Assembly: GCA_945910005.1 (NCBI GenBank)
Contig: OX246741.1
Location: 44,495,170 to 44,559,169 of the forward strand
Direction of reading: 5' to 3'
Length of the DNA: 64,000 nt
Origin: Isoperla grammatica
Taxonomy: Eukaryota; Arthropoda; Insecta; Plecoptera; Perlodidae
Shown here: positions 9,764 through 19,189 of the stretch, one piece after another
How positions within the stretch are numbered: position 1 is the stretch's first letter
Layout: each line of letters starts with the position of its first letter
Notes under the pieces: model-generated
What the model was told of the DNA's origin: nothing
Seen by the model: the letters and a program-made list of their open reading frames with translations, nothing else
Database searches by the model: none
Program-made: the position numbers and the translations under genes

Positions 9764-10583
9764 TCAGGTTAGTCTGGGTCTCTTGTCGGGTGGTTCGACG
9801 TCCGGGTCCCAGTGGCGCGGGCTATGGTGATTCTTGGCTGGCTGCTGGGTGGTTTCCGCATCCAGGGTTCGGTGTCTTCGTTTGAGCTCCCTTCTCAATA
9901 GTCTGTTTGGGTGTAACGAGCGTATTAGCGGGTTTTTTGAGACTGTGGCTAAGCTGTAGAACCTGTCCGCCATGACGGTCAGTTGGTCATCAACGTACGG
10001 TACGTCGAGGAAGTCGTGGAGGTCTTTCGTACGCGTCCTGGGAGGGGCCCTTGCTATGGTCCGTAGGGATTTATTCTGTAAGACTTGCAACCTGTTGACT
10101 GTCGTGCTGGTCATGTGGACCCAGGCTGGTGCAGCATACGTTAGCGTTGGCCAGATGATCGCTTTATATAGAAGCAGCCGTAAGTCCCGTCTGAGGTAGA
10201 GCCGTGCGTGAGCTGCGGCGGCCTTGGCTACCCTGGCTGTGGTGTTTAGCCGGAAGCTGAGCATCCTATCCAGGATTGTACCGAGGTAGTCAGCCTTGTT
10301 ATGCCATGGAACCTGGGCATGGTTGAGATGTAATGCTGGCATTTCTGCCCTATTTGATTTGAACATGACCGCTACGGTTTTAGCAACGTTGAGGTGTGTC
10401 CTCCATCTCGTGTAGTAGGCTGTAACTTTGTTCAAGTATGGCTGAGCCCGCGCCACTATGCTGGCATTAGAGCGCCCTCTGATGAGAATTGCAAAGTCGT
10501 CTGCATATCCCGCAATGTGGATCGTAGCTGGTTGTCTGGGTAAGTCATGGGTGTAAATATTGTAATAGATAGGACCCAGGCAG
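9764..10583 (-). pseudogene. LINE reverse transcriptase, C-terminal part
   Basis: It resumes the same RT immediately beyond the insertion: a YNIYTHDLP segment, GYADDFAIL with the catalytic YADD, then the thumb and C-terminal domain (YLGTILDRMLSF, PTLTYAAPAWVHM, LQVLQNKSLRTI) to a stop at 9764. If one copy of the 8-bp duplication and the insert are ignored, the frame is continuous with the part above. So the insertion is younger than the LINE. Confidence 0.9.
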
Positions 10584-11341
10584 TAGGGTGGGTCGAAAGA
10601 GTCGTTTTTTCGCGTATCAAATTCTAATAGGACTCGAAAGTTGTGTATTTGCATGCTTATAAACGAGAAAATATTGAAAAAAATCATAACTTGGATCTTC
10701 AGTTCGCGCAAAGGGCCTAAAGTTAGAAAAAAAAAATAGAAAATATAGGAAATAAATGTTTGAGTATCGAATTCTTATAGGGCTCAAAAGTTGTGTATTT
10801 TCATGCTTATCAATGGAAAAATATTGAAAAAAATCATAACTGAGATCTTCAGTTCGCGCAAAGCGCCTAAATTTAAAAAAAAAAGCAAAAAACCACCAAA
10901 TCTTAGGTTTACGCTCAAAATATACAAGTAATGTGTTTTGGCTGCGCGAAAAAGTACTTTGTACTTAGACGCTATCAAAAGCCAAAACACATAACTTGTA
11001 TATTTTGAGCGTAAACCCAAAATTTGGTGTTTTTTGCATTTTTTCTAAAATTTAGGCGCTTTGCGCGAACTGAAGATCTAAGTTATGGTTTTTTTCAATA
11101 TTTTTCCATTGATAAGCATGAAAATAAACAACTTTTGAGCCCTATAAGAATTCGATAGATACTCAAAAATTTATTTCCTATATTTTTTTTTTTTTTTCCA
11201 AACTTTAGGCCCTTTGCGCGAGCTGAAGATCCAAGTTATGATTTTTTTCAATATTTTTCCGTTGATAAGCATGCAAATACACAACTTTCGAGTACTATTA
11301 GAATTCGATACGCGAAAAAACGACTTTTTCGACCCACCCTA
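10584..11341. mobile_element. 758-bp palindromic MITE, hAT-like 8-bp target duplication
   Basis: CCAGGCAG flanks both ends (10576-10583, 11342-11349). The ends are TAGGGTGGGTCGAAA and its inverse. Each half holds two tandem ~150-bp copies of a module with TTGCGCGAACTGAAGATC and AATATTGAAAAAAATCATAA, so the whole is a four-copy palindrome centred near 10962. There is no transposase. Eight-base duplications fit hAT or P elements. Confidence 0.88.
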
Positions 11342-12431
11342 CCAGGCAGGAGCCTTGTGGAACGCCTGCCGCGATTGGGCGGGGGGTTGATGTATCCGAC
11401 CCACACACGGCCGTGCACTTGCGTCCCTCCAGGTATGATGCAGAGAGTCTCACAAGATATTCTGGGAAATTGAGTTGGCGTAGTTTCCATATGAGCCCTG
11501 CGTGCCAGACCTTGTCAAAAGCCTTGGCAACGTCAAGGAATATGCCCGCTGTGCTGCGTTCGAAGAAGTCTCTGTTCAACGTGATTATTTGAACCACGCG
11601 CGCCACTTGTTGTGGGGCGGAGTGGGCGGCTCGGAATCCAAATTGCTCCAATGGGAGTGGCTCAACGTCGTCCATGTGCTGCTGCATTCTGGTGAGTAGG
11701 ATGCGTTCGTAGACTTTAGACAGCACAGATAGCAAACTGATCGGCCTGTAGCTGGTCGTAGACCTGCCTGGTTGGCCTGGTTTGGGGAAAGAAACTATTC
11801 TTGCCATCTTACATTTACCCGGGAAGTACGCCAAGGTGATGGAGGCGTTAATTATTTGCAGGTAGTATTCTGCCGCACTGTTCGGCAGAGCCTTCACTGC
11901 CCTGGCGGTAATCCCATCAAGGCCCGGGGCCTTATTGGCCGGGAGTGCGCGTACTATAGTCGCGAGTTCCGCGAGTGACGAGTGTTTCAACAGGGCAGGT
12001 GGCGTCAGTAATTCCGGCGTCCACCGAAACTGCATCACTTCCTCTTCAATGTTTGCCGAATCTGGAGCCGGTGGATTTGGTGTAAACGCCTGCTCCAGGG
12101 TGTCTGCTATCGCCTCCGCCTTCTCGAGCGCCGTTACTGCCACTCCGCTGGAGGTGTTAAGAGGAGGGTCTATTCTGACGTTGCTGCGCAGTGCTCGAGT
12201 CATACGCCACAGTGAGTTATCGTGAAGACGAAGCTGGGCAAGTTTGTTGTCCCATCTCTCGTTTCGCAGAGTCGCAATGTTATAATGAATCTGCTTCACC
12301 GCTCGGTTGAGTTGTGTCTTGAGTCTGGGGTCCCGGGTTCGCTGGTACTGCCTTTTTATGGTGTTCTTGTACGCGATAGAGCGTAGTATGCGGGTCGGTA
12401 TGTCCAGGTATGACTTCTCGGTCAGCGCCAC
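11342..12431 (-). pseudogene. LINE reverse transcriptase, N-terminal part
   Basis: It follows the endonuclease in another frame (a single-base shift near 12425). Motifs: LPANKAPGLDGITARAVK, SYRPISLLSVLSKVYERIL, EQFGFRAAHS, GIFLDVAKAFDKVWH with the first catalytic Asp, and GVPQGSCL. The frame is then broken by the palindromic insertion at 10584-11341. Typical Jockey RT. Confidence 0.9.
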
Positions 12432-14521
12432 TGTCGGTATATGGCCTTGTCAATGCCAGTCTGGATCGCTCTGGTGAGGGTTGCAACGGCGTCATCTACG
12501 GCTGCTGCATGCGGTATCGCGGGTGGCTCGTTTGGCAACAGTGCGCTCACTATGGAGCGAAATGCGACCCAATTTGCTCTTTCGTAAGCCTTCACTTGCT
12601 TGGGCATGTTTTTATTCAGGCAGTGTCCTACTGTGATGACAAGTGGATTGTGATCAGATACCAACGCATCAACAACTGTGACGTCATAGTCCGCGTTGAT
12701 GTCAGCTAGTATGGCTACATCAAGAACATCTGCTTGGTGGTTTATATTATGATTGTAAAAGGTGGGTTCACAGGGCCCCAGTACAACGTAATCATGCTTG
12801 GCCGCATGGTTATATAAATCCTGACCTCTTATGTTCATAACAGATGAGTGCCACGCCTCGTGTTTGGCGTTTAGGTCCCCTGCGACTATGACCTTGCGCC
12901 CATGTGGTAGTAGCTTATCTAGGTCACTATCACAAAGATGATTTGTAGGTGGGTGGTATACCGAGATAATTTTGATTTTACCGTATGTGGTGTGCACCAT
13001 AATGGCTGTGGCTTCGATTCCCAGTAGTCCCTCAACTACATCAGCGCAGTGACGGACTGAGTTGTGCACCAAGATGGCGGTGCCTCCGCCAGGATTGTTG
13101 CGTGACAGTGGCGTAGGTTGAGGTCTATCCGTACGATGGACGGTGTAGTTTGGCACTGACCATTTATCAGTGTGCTTCAGGTGGGTTTCCGAAAGCAAAC
13201 ATATCGGTATTCGTTTAGTTCGCAGGAAGTCTAACAGCTCGGGGGTTTTAGTTCGAATAACGCCGTTGGCATTCCAGGCGCAGATACGTAATGTGTTTGT
13301 TCTACACGCCATTTTGGTTTTGAGTTTGTTCGGTCGCAAATACCTCGAGTAGTCCTGCCATGTGTCTATAATGACTGGGTTGTTGGGACAGTGGCGTGTA
13401 ATTGCCCGCGCTATTTGTACTACTGTTTGCCATGGAGATTCGTACGATTGTTGGTTGTCCCCCTGTGGCGGCCCGTGATGCTGTTGTTGCGGTCTAAATT
13501 GTTGTTGTTGTTGTTGTCGTGTTTGTTGCTGATATTGCGGTTGATATCGTTGTGTTTGTTGCTGTTGATATTGTTGTTGTTGCCATTGTTGTTGTTGCAG
13601 TCTGATATGAGAGCTCATTGGGTGGGCTACTTGCGCTCCTGGCGAAGCTTCATCTGTGACAACCTGAGCGTAACTGCGCAGTTGTGGTGGGGGAGGGGGC
13701 GCCTGGTTCATCGCCCCAGATTGTTGACCGTTGTATCGCCCGTTTCGTGTCTCTTCGCTATTTCTGTTCAGTTTTTTGTGAGCTTCGGTAGGGTTTCGGT
13801 GACGTGCGATTGCCTGTTTGTAGACTTCGCACTTCCTGGAGCATGATGGACGGGGTCCATCACAGTTTGCGCACAGCGCGGGAGTAGTGTTGGGCTTCAG
13901 GCATACCTGACCGTTGTGCGCACCTGCGCACTTATAGCACCTGGGGGGATGGCCACAAAATATGGCCGCGTGGCCAAATCTCTGACAGTTGTAGCACATT
14001 TGAGGGAGCTTTGGTCCTCTGTAGTGTTCCACCCTTACTTTTATGTAGCCTATGCGTTCTATTTCGTTGATGTTACGCGCACGCTCACTCGCGCTGTTTC
14101 CCGCCAGCGCTGTGATCGCAAATAGCGGCATGCGAATGCGCTCGCCCGGTTGTAGGCCAGGTTTTGTCAATTGCATCACAGCTGTGACTTCATATCCATC
14201 CCGAATAAGGTCTTCTTTCAGTTCATCAGGCGTCATCGAGGCTGGTAGGCCCCTGATGACATGTTTGTTGGTGGTTAGTTTTTTGGTAGAAAAGGTGTGA
14301 AACTGGCAGTCCCTGGCTCGGAGCTCTCCCATGACTGCGCTATAGTCCGCCATGGTCGTGGGGCGTATTTTGTAGGAGGCTTGGCCTGGGGTAATAGTAA
14401 AATCATCTTTACACAAGGGTTCGATACACTGCAATAGCGTGCGGTACTCACCAAAATGATAGACCACTATGGGTGGTGGACGAATTTCTTTTTTTGGGGG
14501 CGTGGCTTCAACACCTTCCAT
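12422..14521 (-). CDS. LINE gag fused in frame to AP endonuclease
   Basis: This one 699-codon frame contains two usually separate proteins. Residues about 1-190 are the Jockey gag core region. Residues about 191-250 hold three zinc knuckles (CYNCQRFGHAAIFC, CYKCAGAHNGQVC and CANCDGPRPSCSRKC). Residues about 310-370 are a Gln-rich linker. From about residue 407 an apurinic-type endonuclease begins (LRICAWNANG, LLSETHL, ISVYHPP, VAGDLNAKHEAW, SDHNPLVI), the nickase that starts target-primed reverse transcription. Jockey elements normally separate gag and pol by a stop or frameshift; here neither is visible. The frame ends at 12422, where it overlaps the RT frame by about 10 bases. Confidence 0.88.
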   Translation of the reverse strand: MEGVEATPPKKEIRPPPIVVYHFGEYRTLLQCIEPLCKDDFTITPGQASYKIRPTTMADYSAVMGELRARDCQFHTFSTKKLTTNKHVIRGLPASMTPDELKEDLIRDGYEVTAVMQLTKPGLQPGERIRMPLFAITALAGNSASERARNINEIERIGYIKVRVEHYRGPKLPQMCYNCQRFGHAAIFCGHPPRCYKCAGAHNGQVCLKPNTTPALCANCDGPRPSCSRKCEVYKQAIARHRNPTEAHKKLNRNSEETRNGRYNGQQSGAMNQAPPPPPQLRSYAQVVTDEASPGAQVAHPMSSHIRLQQQQWQQQQYQQQQTQRYQPQYQQQTRQQQQQQFRPQQQHHGPPQGDNQQSYESPWQTVVQIARAITRHCPNNPVIIDTWQDYSRYLRPNKLKTKMACRTNTLRICAWNANGVIRTKTPELLDFLRTKRIPICLLSETHLKHTDKWSVPNYTVHRTDRPQPTPLSRNNPGGGTAILVHNSVRHCADVVEGLLGIEATAIMVHTTYGKIKIISVYHPPTNHLCDSDLDKLLPHGRKVIVAGDLNAKHEAWHSSVMNIRGQDLYNHAAKHDYVVLGPCEPTFYNHNINHQADVLDVAILADINADYDVTVVDALVSDHNPLVITVGHCLNKNMPKQVKAYERANWVAFRSIVSALLPNEPPAIPHAAAVDDAVATLTRAIQTGIDKAIYRQWR

Positions 14522-14562
14522 GCTGTTGTTAGGCTAAAGAGGGTATGGGCATGCACATAACC

Positions 14563-15132
14563 CTACACTGGCCATCCTGTCCTTCCATGGGACAGGAAAA
14601 CAACAATAAAATTAATTAATGCTGTTGTCGCGGCTGGATTCTTTTTCTTGTGTGGCGATGTCTCCGTCATCGTCGGCGTCGGAAAGTACGTCGTATGAGT
14701 TGTACAATGGTATCGATGTCTGAGGTTGTAACCTTGGGTCCCTGTGTTGCGTTGCGACCTTACGTTGTTTACCGCGCGCTGAGCTGCCTGCTGTTGTTGT
14801 GATTGCTCATACGTTCCCGCGGCTTGTTGTGTCTGGTCCGCAGTAGGGCGGTTTGCGTCGGCGCACTGGCGCTCTTGATTGACATGGTCCTGGGTTCGTG
14901 CCCGTTTAGCAATGCTCTCTGACCTGGTTTGTACCCGGGACCAGGGGTCTTGGTCACTTAAGGGGAGTGTTACTGCTCCCGTCGCATCTAGTGTCCTGGG
15001 AGTCATTGCCCTACTGTTACCCTTGTCCTGAGGGGACGACTGGGGCACATTTTTGAACAAAGTCCCCAATTGGGGGTTTGGGGTATCCCCGATTTGCATT
15101 TCTATGTCAACGTTTTTATTCGTAACTGACAT
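14563..15132 (-). CDS. LINE first ORF, gag N-terminal-like
   Basis: A 189-codon frame rich in Gln, Asn, Thr and Arg with no recognised fold. Basic patches (SIAKRARTQ, NLRHRYH) suit nucleic-acid binding. It ends 41 bases before the next LINE ORF, so it may be the N-terminal part of gag separated by an indel or a separate upstream ORF. I cannot tell which without other copies. Confidence 0.5.
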   Translation of the reverse strand: MSVTNKNVDIEMQIGDTPNPQLGTLFKNVPQSSPQDKGNSRAMTPRTLDATGAVTLPLSDQDPWSRVQTRSESIAKRARTQDHVNQERQCADANRPTADQTQQAAGTYEQSQQQQAAQRAVNNVRSQRNTGTQGYNLRHRYHCTTHTTYFPTPTMTETSPHKKKNPAATTALINFIVVFLSHGRTGWPV

Positions 15133-15534
15133 TACCTGTTATTTGTTCAAGCACTGACGTCACTTATATGAGCTGGTAATTAGCCCGTATCACACGTGGT
15201 TTCACCACCCCACCGAGGTGGGTGTGGTGGGTGTTACACTCGTTGCACTGGCCCTGGTAACGTAACTAACCAGGGAACATGAAACTGAAACTTCGCGAGC
15301 ACGGAGAGCTAACCTTATGCGATCCACTCGGCACCGCGTCTCGATCGCGACTTTTAAAAATACCCTGGAGATTTCTTCAGGATATGATTACCTGTTTGGC
15401 TGATATCGTGCATATCAAACAAACTAGAAAAAAAAGCAGTTTAGTTTTTATCGACTAGCCAAATAGATGACTTCACTTGCCACTCTCAACCAATTATACC
15501 AAATAGAAAATGGTGTTAAGAGTTTAATCTAATC

Positions 15535-15623
15535 TTATTCGTCTTCAGTCGATTCGTCGGAAGAATCGTCACCACAGTTTTCTATCAAATCGGCATCAAA
15601 GTCGATATCCGGCTCCATTTCGT
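15535..15623 (-). pseudogene. Terminal exon remnant with acidic tail, foldback transposon
   Basis: On the minus strand, TTATTATTTGTAG looks like an acceptor, followed by a short frame coding MEPDIDFDADLIENCGD and then SSDESTEDE and a stop. It lies between the arms of the 8745-16553 element, so it is probably the last exon of that element's lost transposase gene. The acidic, Ser/Asp-rich end resembles the end of the frame at 32825-33003. Confidence 0.5.
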
Positions 15624-15827
15624 CTACAAATAATAATAAACAATTAGGTCATAGCTCCCCGAGTGTTATAAAACTATCACCTGTTTATAAATTATTTCAC
15701 CTGGGTCTGATACGCAACCTGTTAGTTTCGCGTGTAAAATGGCTGGCAATTGAGGCAATTTTGATTCTTGATGGTCCTTATTCCAGATGTTTATGCTTTG
15801 ACTCTTTAAAGTGGCTGATTTTATGAA

Positions 15828-16553
15828 GATAACGATTTTCGTTGATTTTACAGTTGGTTCGCTAAATGTTCAAGAATACTTCATATTTTACCTCACACAT
15901 TTTGTTTAGTAAAATCAAATTAAAATTTCTCACAAAATCGATCATTTACGTGTAGTTTTTTAGATCACAGCATAATTGCTCTCGTTCCACCGCCTTATTG
16001 AATAATGCCAAACTATCAAACCACAATGATGAGTTCGTGTTTAGGCTGGAACACGTCTAGTCGCGACGAAAAAATTCCCGGCCTCAAAATCGACGTGATT
16101 CCTCAGCTTAGGCTATTTTCCATAGTTTTTAAGATACAGAAATCGCAGAGCAGCGAATCGATACGTTACTTTAATTGAAAAGTATTGATCATAGGTGATA
16201 AATTCAGAAAAATTGTTGTTGGTCGGTACAGGTTGTAAAACGTGACATAAACAGATGGTCTCTAGACTTGTGTCACTGACTATACATTTCAGTAATGAAC
16301 AAAATCAAAGTATTGATATCCTATTGCACTTAAACTTGTTAATACAATTGCAGTTTAAAGTTGTTTGATTAGACCAATTTCGGAGAAGTTATGGCCCAAA
16401 GTTTGAAAATAACAAAATCAAATTTGGGTCCAACAATCCAATTTTCATATACTCGCAATTTTTTTTAATCTTCTAGTGCCCCTCTACAATAAATAATCAT
16501 ACAAAAATGGCCTTTTTACAATTCGAACAGAAATGCGATTCTGAGCCGGACTA
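15828..16553 (-). repeat. Right terminal inverted repeat of the 8745-16553 element
   Basis: The inverse of 8745-9465, slightly diverged. The arms are clearly unequal in small indels, so the insertion is not very recent. Confidence 0.85.
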
Positions 16554-16556
16554 CAC

Positions 16557-17266
16557 GTGCTTATGAGAGTACCAGGTTAATATTTAAAAATGTCTGGTGA
16601 ATGGACTCATGGCATGCACGTAAATAATTATAATATCTTAAGCAACTTTAAATTAAAATAAGGGAGAAAAGTTCGTTCTCGGTAAAACGGATCACGGTTT
16701 ATGTTGAAACAACACTTAAAACAATTCATTGTTTTCATGTAACTTGAGTTGTATATTTAAGTTGTAGTAGATAGAAAAACGCTCCGCTTAAAGAGATGAG
16801 CCTGTTTGTGGAAATCAAAAAATATAGAAAAGCATTTTTAGTGAACTTTAAATTTTTAAAATTAATTTCTCAATGTTAAAAATTCAACACACTGGGTGAC
16901 TTTTGATGTCCACTGGCTTCGGAATACGACCGGAAATGGTTTAAATTTGAATAGTACTGTAGTAAGAAGCATTATTAATGATCATATTTAAAAAAGTAAT
17001 AAATTTTAAGTTTTATTTAAGAGCGATCGGAAGTAGTCATTAAACCGCTAAAACATGCGTCTAAACCCTTAACTGATAGGATTTCTCTCTTATTTTACGT
17101 TAGAGTATAAAAGAGTCTTATTGATGATTTTCGTACGAAAACAAGATATAATTAATGTTGAAAGAGTGTACAAAAAATGAAAATTGTATACATTTGCACA
17201 CACTGAAACTACATTGTGTACAAATTTACAAATTGTATCATTTTAATATACCATTTTATGATAAAC
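16557..17266. other. AT-rich spacer, nothing recognised
   Basis: No coding frame, RNA gene or repeat end that I can support. Confidence 0.5.
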
Positions 17267-17629
17267 AGGGAACGATACCTCTACGTCAAAACCGCACAAC
17301 ATTTTTATCTCAAGAATGGACTTCGAAATCAAAAATCTGAGTCAGCAGCGCACTGTGGTTTGGTAAGCCCTACACATTGATTGCTCGTAGTTGTGTCTTA
17401 CATTATAATCAGTAGTGTTTGTATATATAATTAATTGTATTACTAATTATCGATTTAATACTCAAAATAACTACGCTAATGGTTATAATATTTCCTTCAG
17501 TCTGTAGTGTTCACCAAAACACAGTGCGCGGTAGAGTAAGATTTTCGATTTTGTGTTGCAATCTTGTGATATATATTTTAAAATGAAAATTGTTCTGCGG
17601 TTTTTGACGTAGAGGTACCCTTCGCTCTT
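17267..17629. mobile_element. Palindromic MITE with CTCTACGTCAAAA(A)CCGCA tips
   Basis: The left tip (ATACCTCTACGTCAAAACCG) and the right tip (CGGTTTTTGACGTAGAGGTA) are inverted. Inner segments also pair (GCACTGTGGTTTGGTAAGCC with its counterpart near 17515). A single arm of the same family lies at 46368-46510. Exact ends and target duplication are not clear. Confidence 0.7.
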
Positions 17630-17677
17630 AATATCTTAAGTTTTTGCAATGAAAGTCATCAAATTGATACGTTTATA

Positions 17678-18738
17678 CTAGGACCAAAGATTACTGGGTG
17701 GGGAAGATGTTTCATCGCCGTGTTAAAATATCTGCGCGAGTTTTGTCAAACATTTCGAAGTCTCTCACTAGTTCGAATTCTCACCGCAAGGAGCGCTAGC
17801 TCAGCACGTTTGAACTTCGTTGCCGTATGGCGGGATATATTTTTTGAGCTCGTTTCTGGCATCGAAAGAATAGGGAAGGCTCACACATTTTTTAATTTGC
17901 TTACTGGTTACCTCAAGTTAAAATTAACGGGAAATAATTGGTTTCGGCTCGAAAGGTGCATTAACATCGCTTTAACAGCAAGTCAAAGATATTGCTGTCA
18001 AAACACGCTCAGAAACGGACCTGCGCCATCTTGCTCGTGATTAAAAGCTTCTGACGTCATATCTCAGTAAACAATGATTTTATATCATACAAATAGTACT
18101 GAAATCCCACCCATTAGTAGATTATTGCTCTCACAGGACTTTAACTGAACCAACGTTTATTTCTAGTTAGTAAATGAACACTGCCCAACATTAATTAACA
18201 ACAATATGTTGCAGAATTGCATTATTTAAAACACATTTTGGTAAATACTGTATCAAAATGTATTTCCGGAAGAAAACGGGAAGTTCCAAATTTCAAACTT
18301 AAAATGCTAATAGAATTGGAAATATACGCTTCTTAGATATAAAAATTATACCGCCCGTATTTTTAGATAATGATCTTCCATTTTTAGGTGCTTTGAGGAA
18401 TATTTATTTTTGATGAGACTTCCCTATTCGGCTCGGACACTTCCTCAATGTCTACTTGATCTCCGCCTAGCGGAGGCTCGTCGAACTACCAAGCTTGGGA
18501 ATTGGACGAGCCTCCGCTAGGCGGAGATCAAGTAGTCCTTGACACTTCCTCCCCCCGGCGCTAAGAAGGCGCTGAGTCAAACGACCGAGGCTCCCGCTCA
18601 CTTTTAAACTTTTGGAAAAGGGAGCTCTTGCGGTGAGAACTCGAACTTCATGTTAGACTTTGAAAACATCCCTCCGACACGCGCAGACGATTGCCCATAA
18701 GAGTGAATTATCTTCCCCACTCAGAAATCTTTGCTAGG
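17678..18738. mobile_element. Inverted-repeat element just upstream of the protease promoter
   Basis: Ends of about 130 bp pair imperfectly. Shared landmarks are AAAGATT(A/T)CTG(G/A)GTGGGGAAGAT and TTCTCACCGCAAG. It is interrupted by the short hairpin insertion at 18446-18541. No transposase is visible. It ends about 50 bp before a TATA box. Confidence 0.7.
18446..18541. mobile_element. Hairpin micro-element with 9-bp target duplication
   Basis: Arms 18452-18482 and 18505-18535 are a perfect 31-bp inverted repeat (CTACTTGATCTCCGCC...), separated by 22 nt. ACACTTCCT is present directly on both sides (18437-18445, 18542-18550). The same tips occur at 60543-60958, 61707-61750 and 63160-63224. 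Confidence 0.85.
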
Positions 18739-18790
18739 ATGTAAAAATAGAGGGAAATCCTACTATCTGTTCAGGCGCATGTTTTAGCGG

Positions 18791-18797
18791 TATAAAA
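18791..18797 (+). promoter_or_regulatory. Candidate TATA box of protease paralogue 2
   Basis: GCGGTATAAAAAGCC, a strong TATA consensus, 215-221 bases before the start codon at 19012. The implied 5' UTR near 18820-19011 holds several upstream ATGs, so the transcript start could differ. Confidence 0.5.
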
Positions 18798-19011
18798 AGC
18801 CGAGCGTTGATTTTCCAAAGAATGTCTGCAGAGGATTACCAAACAATGTGTGAACAATCTGTTTTATGTTTATTTTTGTCACTGTTGATTAAACGAAAAT
18901 GTATCTTTAATCCATAGAAACAACACCATTTCGTATTTCTTGTGATATGATTAATGTTTTCTGAAGACATGTTGAATACTAAATTATCAATGTAAATTCA
19001 TCGTGAGAGTC

Positions 19012-19057
19012 ATGTTCAAAACAAAGATTGCCCTCATCTTGTTCGTTATCGCATCAG
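19012..19057 (+). CDS. Protease paralogue 2, exon 1 (signal peptide)
   Basis: ATG in CATGTTC starts MFKTKIALILFVIAS, a basic start plus a hydrophobic core, ending at donor CAG|GTAAGC in phase 1. The next exon supplies VICGSS, completing a plausible signal-peptide end. The ATG follows the TATA box by about 220 bases. Confidence 0.8.
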
Positions 19058-19189
19058 GTAAGCCCTGGTCGCACAGACGCAGAGTTACTTGGAGGGCAGT
19101 GGGTAGAGAGTCCATGCTAGTAATGATTCACTAGCCTAGACGGGTTGGCTAGGCTAGAGTGTGCAGCAGCCGGCACTATACCCTCTTAA

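Larger units (their letters stand above)
9559..15352 (-). mobile_element. Jockey-like LINE, nearly complete, 12-bp target duplication
   Basis: TTTAAAAATACC occurs at 9547-9558 and 15353-15364, bounding the element. On the minus strand it reads 5' UTR (15352-15133), a first ORF, a gag-endonuclease ORF, a reverse transcriptase and a short 3' region. Without the 758-bp insertion at 10584-11341 it is about 5.0 kb, normal for Jockey elements. It starts AGTCGCGATCGAG and has GGATC at +28 to +32, which matches the downstream-promoter-element consensus used by I/Jockey-type elements (tentative). One frame break (about 12425) and the insertion disable ORF2. Confidence 0.9.
8745..16553. mobile_element. 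Foldback DNA transposon with ~720-bp TIRs, split by a LINE
   Basis: Arms 8745 to about 9465 and about 15828-16553 are imperfect inverted copies. Their tips are TAGTCCGG...AGAATCGCATTTC, and CAC flanks both sides (8742-8744, 16554-16556). Removing the LINE at 9559-15352 leaves a ~2.0-kb element. Between the arms lies a small minus-strand exon remnant (15535-15623). The 3-bp duplication, the TAG start and an acidic C-terminal tail are shared with the palindromic element at 30901-34751, suggesting one superfamily. Confidence 0.8.

Noticed and set aside
12280..14300. Several plus-strand frames opposite the LINE (for example 13391-13846)
   Set aside because: They are antisense shadows of the gag-endonuclease ORF; the Leu-rich one mirrors the Gln-rich linker.
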